Source: Halalkalibacter krulwichiae
Lineage (GTDB): Bacteria; Bacillota; Bacilli; Bacillales; Bacillaceae_D
Direction of reading: 5' to 3'
DNA: 64,000 nt
Assembly (NCBI RefSeq): GCF_002109385.1
Contig: NZ_CP020814.1
Location: 684,001 to 748,000 of the forward strand
Part shown: in pieces, positions 55,981-64,000 of the stretch
How positions within the stretch are numbered: the first letter of the stretch is position 1
Layout of the letters: each line of letters starts with the position of its first letter
The notes under the pieces: generated by a model
Told to the model about the DNA's origin: nothing
Database searches by the model: none
Seen by the model: the letters and a program-made list of their open reading frames with translations, nothing else
Position numbers and translations under genes: made by a program

Positions 55981-57412
55981 AGTGTTCCTCCTCATATTTG
56001 GGGTTCAGTAGTTTCTTATAAATGTTCTCATATTTTGCGGCCGAATGTTCCCAGTTCAATTTGCTTTTGTAAACATTTTTTAAGATTTGATTCCAATGCT
56101 TTGGTTGGTGATATAAGTGAATCGCATAACGAATCGTATTTAAAAAGTCGTCTGCATTATAATTCGTGAAAGAAAAGCCATTTCCTTCTCCAGTGTATTC
56201 ATTGTATGGTTTGATTGTATCTTTTAGCCCTCCTGTTTCCCTTACAATCGGTACACTCTCATAACGAAGCGCGATTAATTGGCTTAGTCCACAAGGCTCA
56301 AACCGTGAAGGCATTAGGAAAAAATCAGAAGCGGCATACAACCTTCTTGCCAGTCCTTCTTGAAAAACATTCATAAAACGACAAGTATTTGGGTAACGGT
56401 TAGAAATATCCTGGAAATGATCTTCGAACCCTGTTTCTCCAGTCCCCATAATAACTACCTGAACCGACTCAGTTGTTAACAATTCATCAATGATATGAAC
56501 GAGTAAGGGGAGTCCCTTTTCTTCAACTAGACGGCTAATTACTACAAACATTGGGATTTCTTTTGAAACAGTAAGGTCCAACTCTTGTTGCATAATTCGT
56601 TTATTTTCCTTTTTGCGGCCATAGTGCTTTTTATAAGGGATAGAAACATACAAGTCTGATTCTGGATTATAGATTTCTTCATCAATTCCGTTAACGATCC
56701 CAGTTAAACTCGTTTGTCGTTCGTGAAGAAAGGTTTCTAATCCTTCGCCATAATAAGGGTCTAGTATCTCATTTGCATAGGTTGGACTTACTGTTGTAAC
56801 CCAGTCAGCGTGTACGAGAGCTGATTTCATAAAATTAATGGTGCCATTAAACTCTAACCCTCCAAGATGGATCTGGTCTAAATGGAGCAACTCATCAAAG
56901 ATAGTCAATGGGAAGATGCCTTGATATTTCAAATTATGGATTGTAAATACGGTTTTTACGTTTCTCTGAACAGCACCGGCTTTTATATAGGTTGGAATTA
57001 ATGCAGTTTGCCAGTCATGGCAATGGATTAAATCTGGTTCAAGGTTTAAACGGTCTAATGCTTCAAAAAAGGCATGAGTAAAGAAGGCATAACGTTCTGC
57101 ATCATCCATTTCTCCATACATTTGCATTCTGTCAAAATAGTATTCATTATCAATAAAGTAATAGGTAACTTCCTCAGTTTCATATGCCAAAATACCACAA
57201 TATTGCTTTCTCCATCTAACATAAACATCAAATGAGCAGATGAATTTCAATTTAGACTGTATTTCATCTGGAAGATTACGATGTTTTGGTAAAACAACAG
57301 TAAGTGTATGGTCGTTATTTGCAAGAGCTTTTGGGAGGGCAGCAACTACATCTGCTAACCCTCCTGTTTTAAAATATGGTGCACACTCTGAAGCAGCCAT
57401 TACGATATTCAT
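55916..57412 (-). CDS. glgA: Glycogen synthase
   Basis: ADP-glucose-dependent glucosyltransferase, GT5 family, elongating glycogen chains. The 498-residue product has the start AASECAPYFKTGGLADVVAALPKAL (KxGGLADV), IHCHDWQTALIP, TIHNLKYQG, TTVSPTYANEI, VSRLVEEKGLPLL and the C-terminal PSRFEPCGLSQLIALRYES with RETGGLKDT. The last 27 or so residues (NPKYEEEHYG...) run past the usual end and overlap glgP by 65 nt; this tail may be genuine or the result of a lost stop. ATG 57412, with AGAAGGAG upstream. Confidence 0.95.
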   Translation of the reverse strand: MNIVMAASECAPYFKTGGLADVVAALPKALANNDHTLTVVLPKHRNLPDEIQSKLKFICSFDVYVRWRKQYCGILAYETEEVTYYFIDNEYYFDRMQMYGEMDDAERYAFFTHAFFEALDRLNLEPDLIHCHDWQTALIPTYIKAGAVQRNVKTVFTIHNLKYQGIFPLTIFDELLHLDQIHLGGLEFNGTINFMKSALVHADWVTTVSPTYANEILDPYYGEGLETFLHERQTSLTGIVNGIDEEIYNPESDLYVSIPYKKHYGRKKENKRIMQQELDLTVSKEIPMFVVISRLVEEKGLPLLVHIIDELLTTESVQVVIMGTGETGFEDHFQDISNRYPNTCRFMNVFQEGLARRLYAASDFFLMPSRFEPCGLSQLIALRYESVPIVRETGGLKDTIKPYNEYTGEGNGFSFTNYNADDFLNTIRYAIHLYHQPKHWNQILKNVYKSKLNWEHSAAKYENIYKKLLNPKYEEEHYGNDSRTAKSDVTRETHLVIR

Positions 57413-57436
57413 AAGCAGAACTCCTTCTCTAGTAAA

Positions 57437-58543
57437 TTACATTACTTTTCTTTTGGCAAAAACATAAGGGTTTTCGGGGGCTCCAATAAACGTTCGCTTT
57501 GGAGAAATAACAATGTCTTTATCTAATATGACATTTTCTAGAATTGTTCCTTCTTGAATTTCACAGCGTTGCATGATAATGCTGTTTCGGACAACTGCAT
57601 TTTTATGGACATGAACACCGCGGAACAGAATACTATTTTCGACAGTTCCTTCAATAACACATCCATTAGCCAACAAGGAGTTACTTGTTTGTGCTGTTTT
57701 CATATACTTTGTAGGGGGTTCGTCTTTAGGTTTTGTATAGATTGGTTTACGGTTTAAGAAGAGCTGGGTGTAAACATCTATGTCTAGTAAAGAAATACTG
57801 TGTTTATAATAACTTTCAATGGAATTAATAACGGCTAAATACCCCTTATATTCGTATGTCTTAACGGAAAGGGTATTAAGGTTGGCTATAATGCCATCAA
57901 TTAATAAATTCTCCTTTTGGCGTGCGATGCAATAGTCTACAAGTTCTAGTAGAAGAGACTTTTTGATAATATACATATCCATAAATAAGTTTGGGTTGTT
58001 TACATCAGTTGTTAGATTGGTTACTTCGCCTTTAGTATTGATTTCGAGCTTCTTTTCTAGAGCGTGCTCAGTTTCCAATGTATTAATGGGTTGGTAGATT
58101 GCTGTAACATCTGCTCCAGAACGGAGATGTTCCTGAAATACTTTCTCATAATTAATGTTACATATATGATGTGTACCCGTAATTAGAACATAATCTGCTA
58201 TGCCGCGGTCAAAGAAATCACGATTATTATGAAAATGCTGTAATTCGCCTCTGGATAAATCTGTAGGATCATTCCAATCTGGGGGGAGAATAAACAATCC
58301 TCCTCGTTTACGATCTAGGTCCCATGCTTTGCCGTTTCCTAAGTGATCCATTAAAGAACGGTATTTTTCCCTTGTAAATACAGCTATATCCCGAATTTGA
58401 GAATTAACCATGTTTGAAAGGGCAAAATCAATTAATCGGTATCGACCGGCAAACGGTACGGCAGCTCCACAACGGAAATACGTAAGTTCTTTCAATAAAT
58501 TTTGTTCACTATCTAAATGTATGACGCCCATCAATCTTTCCAT
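57437..58543 (-). CDS. glgD: GlgD, glucose-1-phosphate adenylyltransferase regulatory subunit
   Basis: A 368-residue homologue of GlgC that forms a hetero-oligomer with it in Bacillus. It retains the N-terminal fold (GVIHLDSEQNLLKELTYFRCGAAVPFAGRYRLIDFALSN) in pieces, but the nucleotide-binding GGxGxRL loop is replaced, as in other GlgD proteins, so it is modulatory rather than catalytic. A C-terminal left-handed beta helix is present (NSILFRGVHVHKNAVVRNSIIMQRCEI). It lies 31 nt after glgC and 24 nt before glgA in the same operon. Confidence 0.94.
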   Translation of the reverse strand: MERLMGVIHLDSEQNLLKELTYFRCGAAVPFAGRYRLIDFALSNMVNSQIRDIAVFTREKYRSLMDHLGNGKAWDLDRKRGGLFILPPDWNDPTDLSRGELQHFHNNRDFFDRGIADYVLITGTHHICNINYEKVFQEHLRSGADVTAIYQPINTLETEHALEKKLEINTKGEVTNLTTDVNNPNLFMDMYIIKKSLLLELVDYCIARQKENLLIDGIIANLNTLSVKTYEYKGYLAVINSIESYYKHSISLLDIDVYTQLFLNRKPIYTKPKDEPPTKYMKTAQTSNSLLANGCVIEGTVENSILFRGVHVHKNAVVRNSIIMQRCEIQEGTILENVILDKDIVISPKRTFIGAPENPYVFAKRKVM

Positions 58544-58574
58544 TTACTTCTTCCTCTCACTATATAATTTGTTA

Positions 58575-59723
58575 TTAAATAGAAACCTGCTTTTTTAGAG
58601 GAGTATCTTTATCAATGACAAGGATTTCGTCTTCTGATGAGGAAATCTCAGTATTGTCCGGTATCGTAACTCCTTCAGCAACAATAACTTTATTCAATTT
58701 CACATTCTGGCCAATTTTAGCATTTGGCATGATTACAGATTGCTCTATAACACTCTCGCAGCCGATTCCTACTTGATGAAAAATAATTGATTGAGAAATG
58801 CTGCCGTAAATTAAGCAACCTTCGCTAATAAGAGAGTTTGTGATTTTAGCATAGGGTGAAATATATTGAGGTGATTGACAAGCATTTACTGAATAAATAC
58901 GCCAATTATATTCGTGGAGTTTGAGAGAAGGTTGTTTGGCGAGTAAATCCATATTAGCCTCCCAAAAGCTTTCTACTGTACCAACATCTTTCCAATATCC
59001 TGAAAAGGGATAAGCGAAAAGCCTTCTTTCATCTTGTAACATAGCAGGAATAATATCTTTTCCAAAATCATGACTAGATTCTAGTTGTTGTGCATCTTCA
59101 ATTAAATATTCTTTTAAAACAGACCAGTTAAATATATAAATACCCATAGAAGCAAGATTGCTTTGAGGGTTAGAAGGCTTTTCTTCAAATTCAGTAATAT
59201 GTCCACTGTCTGTTGCGTTCATAATTCCAAAACGGTTGGCTTCATTCCAAGGGACTTCTATGACTGAGATGGTAGCCTCTGCACCACGTTCTTTGTGATA
59301 ATCAAGCATTAAACTATAATCCATCTTATAAATATGATCTCCTGATAAGATTAAGACATGTTCAGGGTCATACTGGTCAATGAAATGTCGATTTTGATAA
59401 ATAGCATCAGCTGTTCCGGCATACCATGAGCCGCCTCTTTTCTCAACAAACGGAGGAAGGCAAGTTAAACCACCGCTATGTCGATCTAAGTCCCAAGGAG
59501 TTCCAATCCCTAAGTGTGAATTTAGGGCAAGTGGTTCATATTGGGTAAGCACTCCAACTGTTTCAATTCCTGAATTTATGCAGTTGCTTAAAGGGAAATC
59601 AATTATTCGATACTTCCCTCCAAAGTATACAGCAGGCTTGGCTAATTTTTTTGTTAGATTCCCTAGTCTCTTCCCTTCTCCGCCCGCAAGCAGCATAGCG
59701 ACACATTCTTTACCTTTATTCAT
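58575..59723 (-). CDS. glgC: Glucose-1-phosphate adenylyltransferase
   Basis: Makes ADP-glucose from glucose 1-phosphate and ATP, the committed step of glycogen synthesis; 382 residues. The catalytic loop [22 protein letters not shown] is intact, with [38 protein letters not shown] and FEEKPSNP. The C-terminal beta helix has INTDEI-like [13 protein letters not shown]. It heads the minus-strand operon; no glgB (branching enzyme) precedes it, unlike glgBCDAP of B. subtilis. The divergent gap to the CheX fragment is about 170 bp. Confidence 0.96.
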   Translation of the reverse strand: MNKGKECVAMLLAGGEGKRLGNLTKKLAKPAVYFGGKYRIIDFPLSNCINSGIETVGVLTQYEPLALNSHLGIGTPWDLDRHSGGLTCLPPFVEKRGGSWYAGTADAIYQNRHFIDQYDPEHVLILSGDHIYKMDYSLMLDYHKERGAEATISVIEVPWNEANRFGIMNATDSGHITEFEEKPSNPQSNLASMGIYIFNWSVLKEYLIEDAQQLESSHDFGKDIIPAMLQDERRLFAYPFSGYWKDVGTVESFWEANMDLLAKQPSLKLHEYNWRIYSVNACQSPQYISPYAKITNSLISEGCLIYGSISQSIIFHQVGIGCESVIEQSVIMPNAKIGQNVKLNKVIVAEGVTIPDNTEISSSEDEILVIDKDTPLKKQVSI

Positions 59724-59892
59724 ATTATTTACAGCCCCTGTCTAATTAGGTTTAAAAAATAAAAGAGAGCCCTTTTGGACTGAATCGTCTGATGTAGGAG
59801 CAGCTCCCTTACGTGGTCATGCCACTTTATTGATAACAGTCTATGCTTACAGGAGAGTAACATTCCTAAGAAATTGCCTTTCTAACTAATTC

Positions 59893-60225
59893 GTGTCTGT
59901 GAGTAAGAGATATTTTGATAGGACTAGAACAACAAAGCTCATTGGGACAATCATGGGTGGAATGGAAATTAATCAAATTGATGAATTAGGTTGGAGTGCT
60001 GTTCAAGAATTTGGGAATTGGATTGCTAGAACAACCGCTACTGAGTTATCAAAACTAGCATGTATCATTGATGTCACAACTCCAGTAGTAAGTGAAGGTG
60101 AATCTCGACTTCATTGTGGCAACCCATTTATCACCGTTCCGTTAGATTCAGAAATTGGAACAATAAATGTACATACTTCAATTCAGTATCAATGTAGTTT
60201 TCTTTGCAAAAGTGTGTTCATTTAA
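59893..60225 (+). pseudogene. CheX-domain fragment, N-terminus missing
   Basis: The 110-residue frame from GTG 59893 has the second half of a CheX/CheC-like phosphatase domain: TKLIGTIMGGMEINQIDELGWSAVQEFGNWIARTTATELSK in pieces, with the conserved MGG, ELGxSAxxExGN pattern, followed by IIDVTTPVVSEGES and IPL-like TVPLDSEIGTINVHTSI. The first 50 or so residues of the family are not found in any plus-strand frame between glgC and here, and the C-terminus ends in an unrelated SFLCKSVFI. It has no clear ribosome binding site. Probably a remnant; a chemotaxis role is unlikely. Confidence 0.65.
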
Positions 60226-60274
60226 GCTGAAAACGGGTAAACTTCTTGAATGAAAGGGTAAAGGAGATGGTTAC

Positions 60275-61816
60275 ATGTCTAAGAAGATAGATATTTCTAA
60301 GTTTGAAAAAAAGATGATTATTCGTAACATCGAAGAGAAGGACTTTGATGCAATCATAGAAATGCAAAAAATATGTTTTCCTAATATGGAGCCTTGGGAA
60401 CGGGAGCATTTACAAAGTCACCATGATATTTTTCCAGAAGGACAATTTTGTGTTGAATTTGATGGGGAGATTATAGGTTCTTGCGCCAGTTTAATTATAA
60501 ACTTTGATGAGTATGATGACCAGCATACATGGGATGAAATAACAGACAATGGATATATAACAAACCATGATTATGAGGGTTACAATCTATATGGAATAGA
60601 GGTAATGGTACACCCTGAATATCGTCGAATGAAGATCGGGCATAGATTGTACGAAGCTAGAAAGGATTTGGCACGTCAATTTAATTTAAAGAGTATCATT
60701 ATCGGAGGCAGAATACCTAACTATTATAAGTACGCCAAGGAAATGACACCGCGCCGCTATGTGGAAGAAGTGACTATGCATAATATATATGATCCAGTTC
60801 TTACTTTTCAGGTGATGAATGGATTCACTTTAAAGCGGATAAATCCAAATTACTTGGATGATGACCGTGCTTCGCTTAAATATGCAACGTTAATGGAATG
60901 GAATAATATTGATTACCGTCCAACAGTACCTAAACGTCAATTTAAGACCTCGTTTCCTGTCCGCATTACTACGATCCAGTATGCAATGAAGAAGATTTCC
61001 TCTTTTGAAGATTTTGCTGTCCAATGTGAATATTATACGGACGTAGCAGCAAGCTATCAGTCAGATTTCGCTGTGTTCCCTGAGATATTTACATTGCAAC
61101 TATTATCTTTTTTACCGGAGAAAAGTCCAAGTCTAGCAATTAGGCGTTTGACTGAATTTACTGAGGATTATATTGAGTTGTTTACAAGCTTAGCTGTTAA
61201 ATACAATGTCAATATAATCGGAGGATCGCACTTTGTAGAAGAGGAAGGGAAAATCTATAATATTGCCTACTTATTTAGAAGAGATGGTACGATTGAAAAG
61301 CAGTACAAACTTCATATTACTCCAAATGAACGCAAATTTTGGGGAATTTCAGGTGGCGATCATGTAAATGTATTTGATACAGACTGTGGAAAGATTGCCA
61401 TACAAATATGCTACGATATTGAGTTCCCTGAATTGGCGAGAATAGCGGTAGATAGAGGAGCAAACATAATCTTTACGCCATTCTGTACAGATGATAGGCA
61501 AGGTTATTTAAGAGTCAGGTATTGTTCCCAAGCTCGTGCAATAGAAAATCAGGTTTACACTGTTTTATCTGGAACAGTAGGGAATTTAACAGATGTAGAA
61601 AATATGGATATTCAATATGCGCAATCAGGGATATTCAGTCCGTCTGATTTTACATTTGCTCGAGATGGAATAGTGGGAGAATGTCAGGCTAATATTGAGA
61701 CGGTTGTTGTTGGAGATGTCGATTTGGAGAGTTTGCGACGTAACCGTAGAGCAGGAAGTGTGAATCAATTACGCGATCGTAGACACGATATTTACCAAAT
61801 CAATTACAAGCAGTAA
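60275..61816 (+). CDS. yhcX: GNAT acetyltransferase fused to carbon-nitrogen hydrolase
   Basis: A 513-residue two-domain protein like B. subtilis YhcX. Residues 10-170 form a GNAT N-acetyltransferase (IEVMVHPEYRRMKIGHRLYEARKDLA is the acetyl-CoA loop). Residues 225-505 form a nitrilase-family hydrolase with Glu in FAVFPEIFTL, Lys in QYKLHITPNE and Cys in IQICYDIEFPE. Both catalytic sets are complete. YhcX has been linked to auxin-type nitrile or amide conversion, but the substrate here is unproven. It starts at ATG 60275 behind AAAGGAG. Confidence 0.94.
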   Translation: MSKKIDISKFEKKMIIRNIEEKDFDAIIEMQKICFPNMEPWEREHLQSHHDIFPEGQFCVEFDGEIIGSCASLIINFDEYDDQHTWDEITDNGYITNHDYEGYNLYGIEVMVHPEYRRMKIGHRLYEARKDLARQFNLKSIIIGGRIPNYYKYAKEMTPRRYVEEVTMHNIYDPVLTFQVMNGFTLKRINPNYLDDDRASLKYATLMEWNNIDYRPTVPKRQFKTSFPVRITTIQYAMKKISSFEDFAVQCEYYTDVAASYQSDFAVFPEIFTLQLLSFLPEKSPSLAIRRLTEFTEDYIELFTSLAVKYNVNIIGGSHFVEEEGKIYNIAYLFRRDGTIEKQYKLHITPNERKFWGISGGDHVNVFDTDCGKIAIQICYDIEFPELARIAVDRGANIIFTPFCTDDRQGYLRVRYCSQARAIENQVYTVLSGTVGNLTDVENMDIQYAQSGIFSPSDFTFARDGIVGECQANIETVVVGDVDLESLRRNRRAGSVNQLRDRRHDIYQINYKQ

Positions 61817-61824
61817 TTCCAGAC

Positions 61825-61877
61825 GTTTACCTCCTCATTAGTTTGGCAAAGCTGATGATGTAAAAGAGGAGGCAAAC
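61825..61877 (+). promoter_or_regulatory. Hairpin sequestering the ribosome binding site of the FixH-like gene
   Basis: GTTTACCTCCTC (61825-61836) pairs with GAGGAGGCAAAC (61866-61877) at 11 of 12 positions, and inside it CATTAGTTT pairs with AAAGCTGATG using G-U pairs. The right arm holds the GAGGAGG ribosome binding site and ends one base before the ATG at 61878. Confidence 0.6.
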
Positions 61878-62402
61878 ATGATGAGACTGGAACAACAGAA
61901 TTCGTTAACCCGATCATTGCTTATGATTGCCATTGTATACTGTGTAAGTAGTATTATATTCTTTACTATTGCCATATTTGATAAAGAGGAGTTAGAAACA
62001 GATTGGTCGATATCTCTTGTTGACTCAGGTTCAATTTGGACTGGAGATGCAGTAGATTTTCACTTATACCTAGAAGATGAGCAGGGGAACCCTATTAACG
62101 AAGCAAACATGAAAGCGGTCTTTGATCGACCAGGTACGGTCCACCAAATTGAGAAAAGATTTAGTCGGTTAGAAAATGGGCTATATGAGACGGAAATTAT
62201 CTTTTCAGTACCAGGTACATGGATTGCGATGGTTGAGAGTTCTAAAAATGATAAGATCTATCGAAATCAGCTGTTATTTGAAGTGCAGGGTACGATTGTA
62301 TCGGATGTTGATCGTGACCCAAAGGATCTATTCCATTTAGAACAACCGTTGCCTCAAGATTTACAATTTGAAATAGAACGAATTCAAAATGTAAACCGTT
62401 AA
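61878..62402 (+). CDS. FixH/YtkA-like membrane-anchored protein
   Basis: A 174-residue protein with one N-terminal transmembrane helix (about residues 14-35, LLMIAIVYCVSSIIFFTIAIF) and an extracytoplasmic beta-sandwich: DWSISLVDSGSIWTGDAVDFHLYLEDEQGNPI followed by a VFSVPGTWIAMVESSKND end, a pattern shared with FixH and YtkA-like domains (copper or oxidase-assembly associated). This assignment is from pattern only. ATG 61878 is preceded by GAGGAGG, which is buried in a hairpin. No respiratory genes are adjacent. Confidence 0.65.
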   Translation: MMRLEQQNSLTRSLLMIAIVYCVSSIIFFTIAIFDKEELETDWSISLVDSGSIWTGDAVDFHLYLEDEQGNPINEANMKAVFDRPGTVHQIEKRFSRLENGLYETEIIFSVPGTWIAMVESSKNDKIYRNQLLFEVQGTIVSDVDRDPKDLFHLEQPLPQDLQFEIERIQNVNR

Positions 62403-62543
62403 CGAGATAAAAATTCTTTATATCAATACAGGTGTTAAAGAACTTTTTGTGTCTCAAGGTTCCTGAAGTAGCTGCAGAACAATGCCGCAAAGCCTGGCAC
62501 GAGAAGCTTAACGTACGAGGTTGTCATATAATATATTGCATAG

Positions 62544-62590
62544 AAGTCACTGGGGATAGGTGGAAACCGCACCTTTTTCAGTGGCTTTTA
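62544..62590 (+). terminator. Terminator after the FixH-like gene
   Basis: AAGTCACTG (62544-62552) pairs with CAGTGGCTT (62579-62587), with an inner GGTG/CACC, followed by T's. The 277-bp gap before pgcA shows only this hairpin. Confidence 0.7.
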
Positions 62591-62679
62591 TGTCTTCTTT
62601 TTTTGTGTGAAAAAAGGAAATCGCAGCAATGCCTAGAATGATATAATATATCTTTTTAGAGACAACAGGAGGAGATAAG

Positions 62680-64000
62680 ATGAGTTGGAAGGAAGTTTAC
62701 AACAAATGGGCTAGCTTTTCTGCATTAGAAGCAGAGTGGAAGGAAGAGTTAGAAAATCGAAAAGGTAATGACACTGAATTAGAAGATTGCTTTTATAAAG
62801 ATTTGGAATTTGGGACAGGTGGCATGCGAGGGGAAATTGGCCCTGGTCCAAACCGAATGAATACATATACGATTCGTCGTGCAGCAGAGGGACTTGCGCG
62901 TTTTCTAAATAACAAAGGGATTGAAACAAAAGAACGTGGAGTGGCCATCGCCTTTGATTCACGTCATAAATCTAGAGAATTTGCATTAGAGTGTGCCTTA
63001 ACGTTAGGCAATCATGGGATCCGTTCGTATTTGTTTCATGATTTGCGTCCTACTCCAGAACTGTCGTTCGCAGTGAGATATTTGAATGCATCTGCTGGAA
63101 TTGTTATTACAGCGAGTCATAATCCACCAGAATACAATGGGTTTAAGGTGTATGGGGAGGATGGAGGACAATTACCACCTGGCCCTGCGGAGGAATTAAT
63201 TAACTTTGTTAATGAAGTTGAAGATGAACTTCTCATAGAAGTAGCTGATGAATTAGAGCTTAAAGGAAATCGAACATTAAAAATCGTATCTGATGAAATT
63301 GATGAAGCGTACAATAATGAATTAAAAAGTATTCTTATTCAAAAAGAAGTAATTGAGCAGCATGGTAAAGATGTTAAAATTGTTTTCACTCCTTTACATG
63401 GAGCGGCAAATATTCCAGTAAGACGTGTTTTAGAAACGAGTGGCTTTACAGAAGTTACGGTCGTACTGGAACAAGAGTTACCAGATCCTAATTTTTCAAC
63501 CGTTAAATCTCCTAATCCAGAAGAGCATGCAGCATTCTTATTAGCAATTGAGGAAGGGAATAAGATAGATGCTGACGTACTCTTGGCAACAGACCCTGAT
63601 GGCGATCGGGTTGGAGTTGCAGTGAAAAACCCTTCTGGTGAATATGTCGTTTTAACAGGAAATCAGACAGGTGCATTAATGCTTGATTATATTCTCTCCC
63701 AGAAAAAGGAACAAAACATACTACCTGAAAATGGAGTTGTTCTGAAGACAATTGTAACATCAGAAATTGGTCGGGCAGTAGCCGAACATTACAATTTAAC
63801 TACTGTTGATACATTAACTGGATTTAAATTTATCGGAGAAAAGATTAAGCAATATGAACAAACAGGGGAGCACAGTTTCCTATTTGGATATGAAGAAAGC
63901 TATGGCTATTTAATCGGTGATTTTGTTCGAGATAAGGATGCAGTTCAAGCTTGTTTATTAGCTGCTGAGTTGGCTGCATATTATAAATCACGCAAAATGA
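62680..64000 (+). CDS. pgcA: Phosphoglucomutase/phosphomannomutase (partial, runs off the window)
   Basis: Interconverts glucose 6-phosphate and glucose 1-phosphate, the substrate of GlgC and of UDP-glucose synthesis. The visible 440 residues start [17 protein letters not shown] and include [17 protein letters not shown], the phosphoserine loop [15 protein letters not shown], the Mg-binding [14 protein letters not shown] and the substrate loop [20 protein letters not shown] precedes ATG 62680. The C-terminal phosphate-binding domain lies past the window edge. Proximity to the glycogen operon suits a shared pathway. Confidence 0.95.
   Translation, partial: MSWKEVYNKWASFSALEAEWKEELENRKGNDTELEDCFYKDLEFGTGGMRGEIGPGPNRMNTYTIRRAAEGLARFLNNKGIETKERGVAIAFDSRHKSREFALECALTLGNHGIRSYLFHDLRPTPELSFAVRYLNASAGIVITASHNPPEYNGFKVYGEDGGQLPPGPAEELINFVNEVEDELLIEVADELELKGNRTLKIVSDEIDEAYNNELKSILIQKEVIEQHGKDVKIVFTPLHGAANIPVRRVLETSGFTEVTVVLEQELPDPNFSTVKSPNPEEHAAFLLAIEEGNKIDADVLLATDPDGDRVGVAVKNPSGEYVVLTGNQTGALMLDYILSQKKEQNILPENGVVLKTIVTSEIGRAVAEHYNLTTVDTLTGFKFIGEKIKQYEQTGEHSFLFGYEESYGYLIGDFVRDKDAVQACLLAAELAAYYKSRKM

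Overview
The window is a low-GC chromosomal segment from an endospore-forming member of the Bacillaceae. This rests on many genes close to their Bacillus subtilis counterparts (pdp, moaB/moeA/mobB/moaE/moaD, glpPFKD, prkA, yhbH, trmL, yclNOPQ, glgCDAP, yhcX), AAGGAGG-type ribosome binding sites, TTG and GTG starts, and frequent hairpin-plus-T terminators. Sporulation genes (prkA, yhbH) and a MASE3 sensor kinase support a spore former. The genus cannot be fixed from the sequence alone. I saw no rRNA, tRNA, CRISPR array, prophage or insertion sequence.

Layout. 1-4.9 kb: nucleoside salvage (nupC end, pdp, XapX protein, deoB, pupG, cdd, deoC). 5.1-6.4 kb: a membrane-anchored protein of unknown function and a class D sortase. 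6.6-17.2 kb: molybdenum cofactor synthesis (mobA-moaB on minus; moaA, moeA-mobB-moaE-moaD on plus), fdhD, an oxalate/formate-family transporter, an MpsC (DUF2294) protein and a FdhF/YdeP-family molybdo-oxidoreductase. Together these form a formate-handling island; moaC and moeB are not in the window. 17.4-22.8 kb: glycerol catabolism (glpP, glpFK, glpD), with two leaders that share a GlpP-type antiterminator motif. A small thioredoxin-like gene with an in-frame UGA lies inside this block. 22.9-30.7 kb: ferritin, dps, queG, ogt, trmL and several proteins of unknown role. 30.7-37.5 kb: a class A PBP, prkA, signal peptidase I, yhbH and a PilZ protein. 37.6-44.4 kb: a sporulation-type histidine kinase, a Gfo/Idh/MocA oxidoreductase, proline dehydrogenase, arginase and a YjiH membrane protein. 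44.6-49.2 kb: a MarR regulator and a Fur-controlled catecholate/petrobactin-type siderophore importer. 49.4-53.4 kb: nitroreductase, MtnE-like aminotransferase, manganese catalase and a broken GDPD. 53.5-59.7 kb: glycogen genes glgC-glgD-glgA-glgP on minus, without glgB. 59.9-64 kb: a CheX fragment, yhcX, a FixH-like protein and the start of pgcA.

Most notable observations. (1) The formate transporter leader and the formate dehydrogenase leader share a motif, AGCG..ACCTGC...AGACTAA, each placed directly against an intrinsic terminator; in the transporter leader a duplicated 10-mer provides an alternative pairing. This is a good candidate for a regulatory RNA I do not recognise. (2) The thioredoxin-like gene has TGA exactly where the first Cys of CxxC is expected, followed by a perfect 7-bp hairpin with loop AGGUU at SECIS-compatible spacing, so it is a candidate selenoprotein. 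(3) Two copies of a 17-nt sequence with a palindromic core lie between a marR gene and the Fur-regulated importer. (4) A near-perfect hairpin buries the ribosome binding site of the FixH-like gene. (5) Three genes (pupG, glpD, GDPD) have single-base frame breaks at homopolymers. That pattern suggests sequence errors, although the 13-A tract in pupG could also be a transcriptional slippage site.
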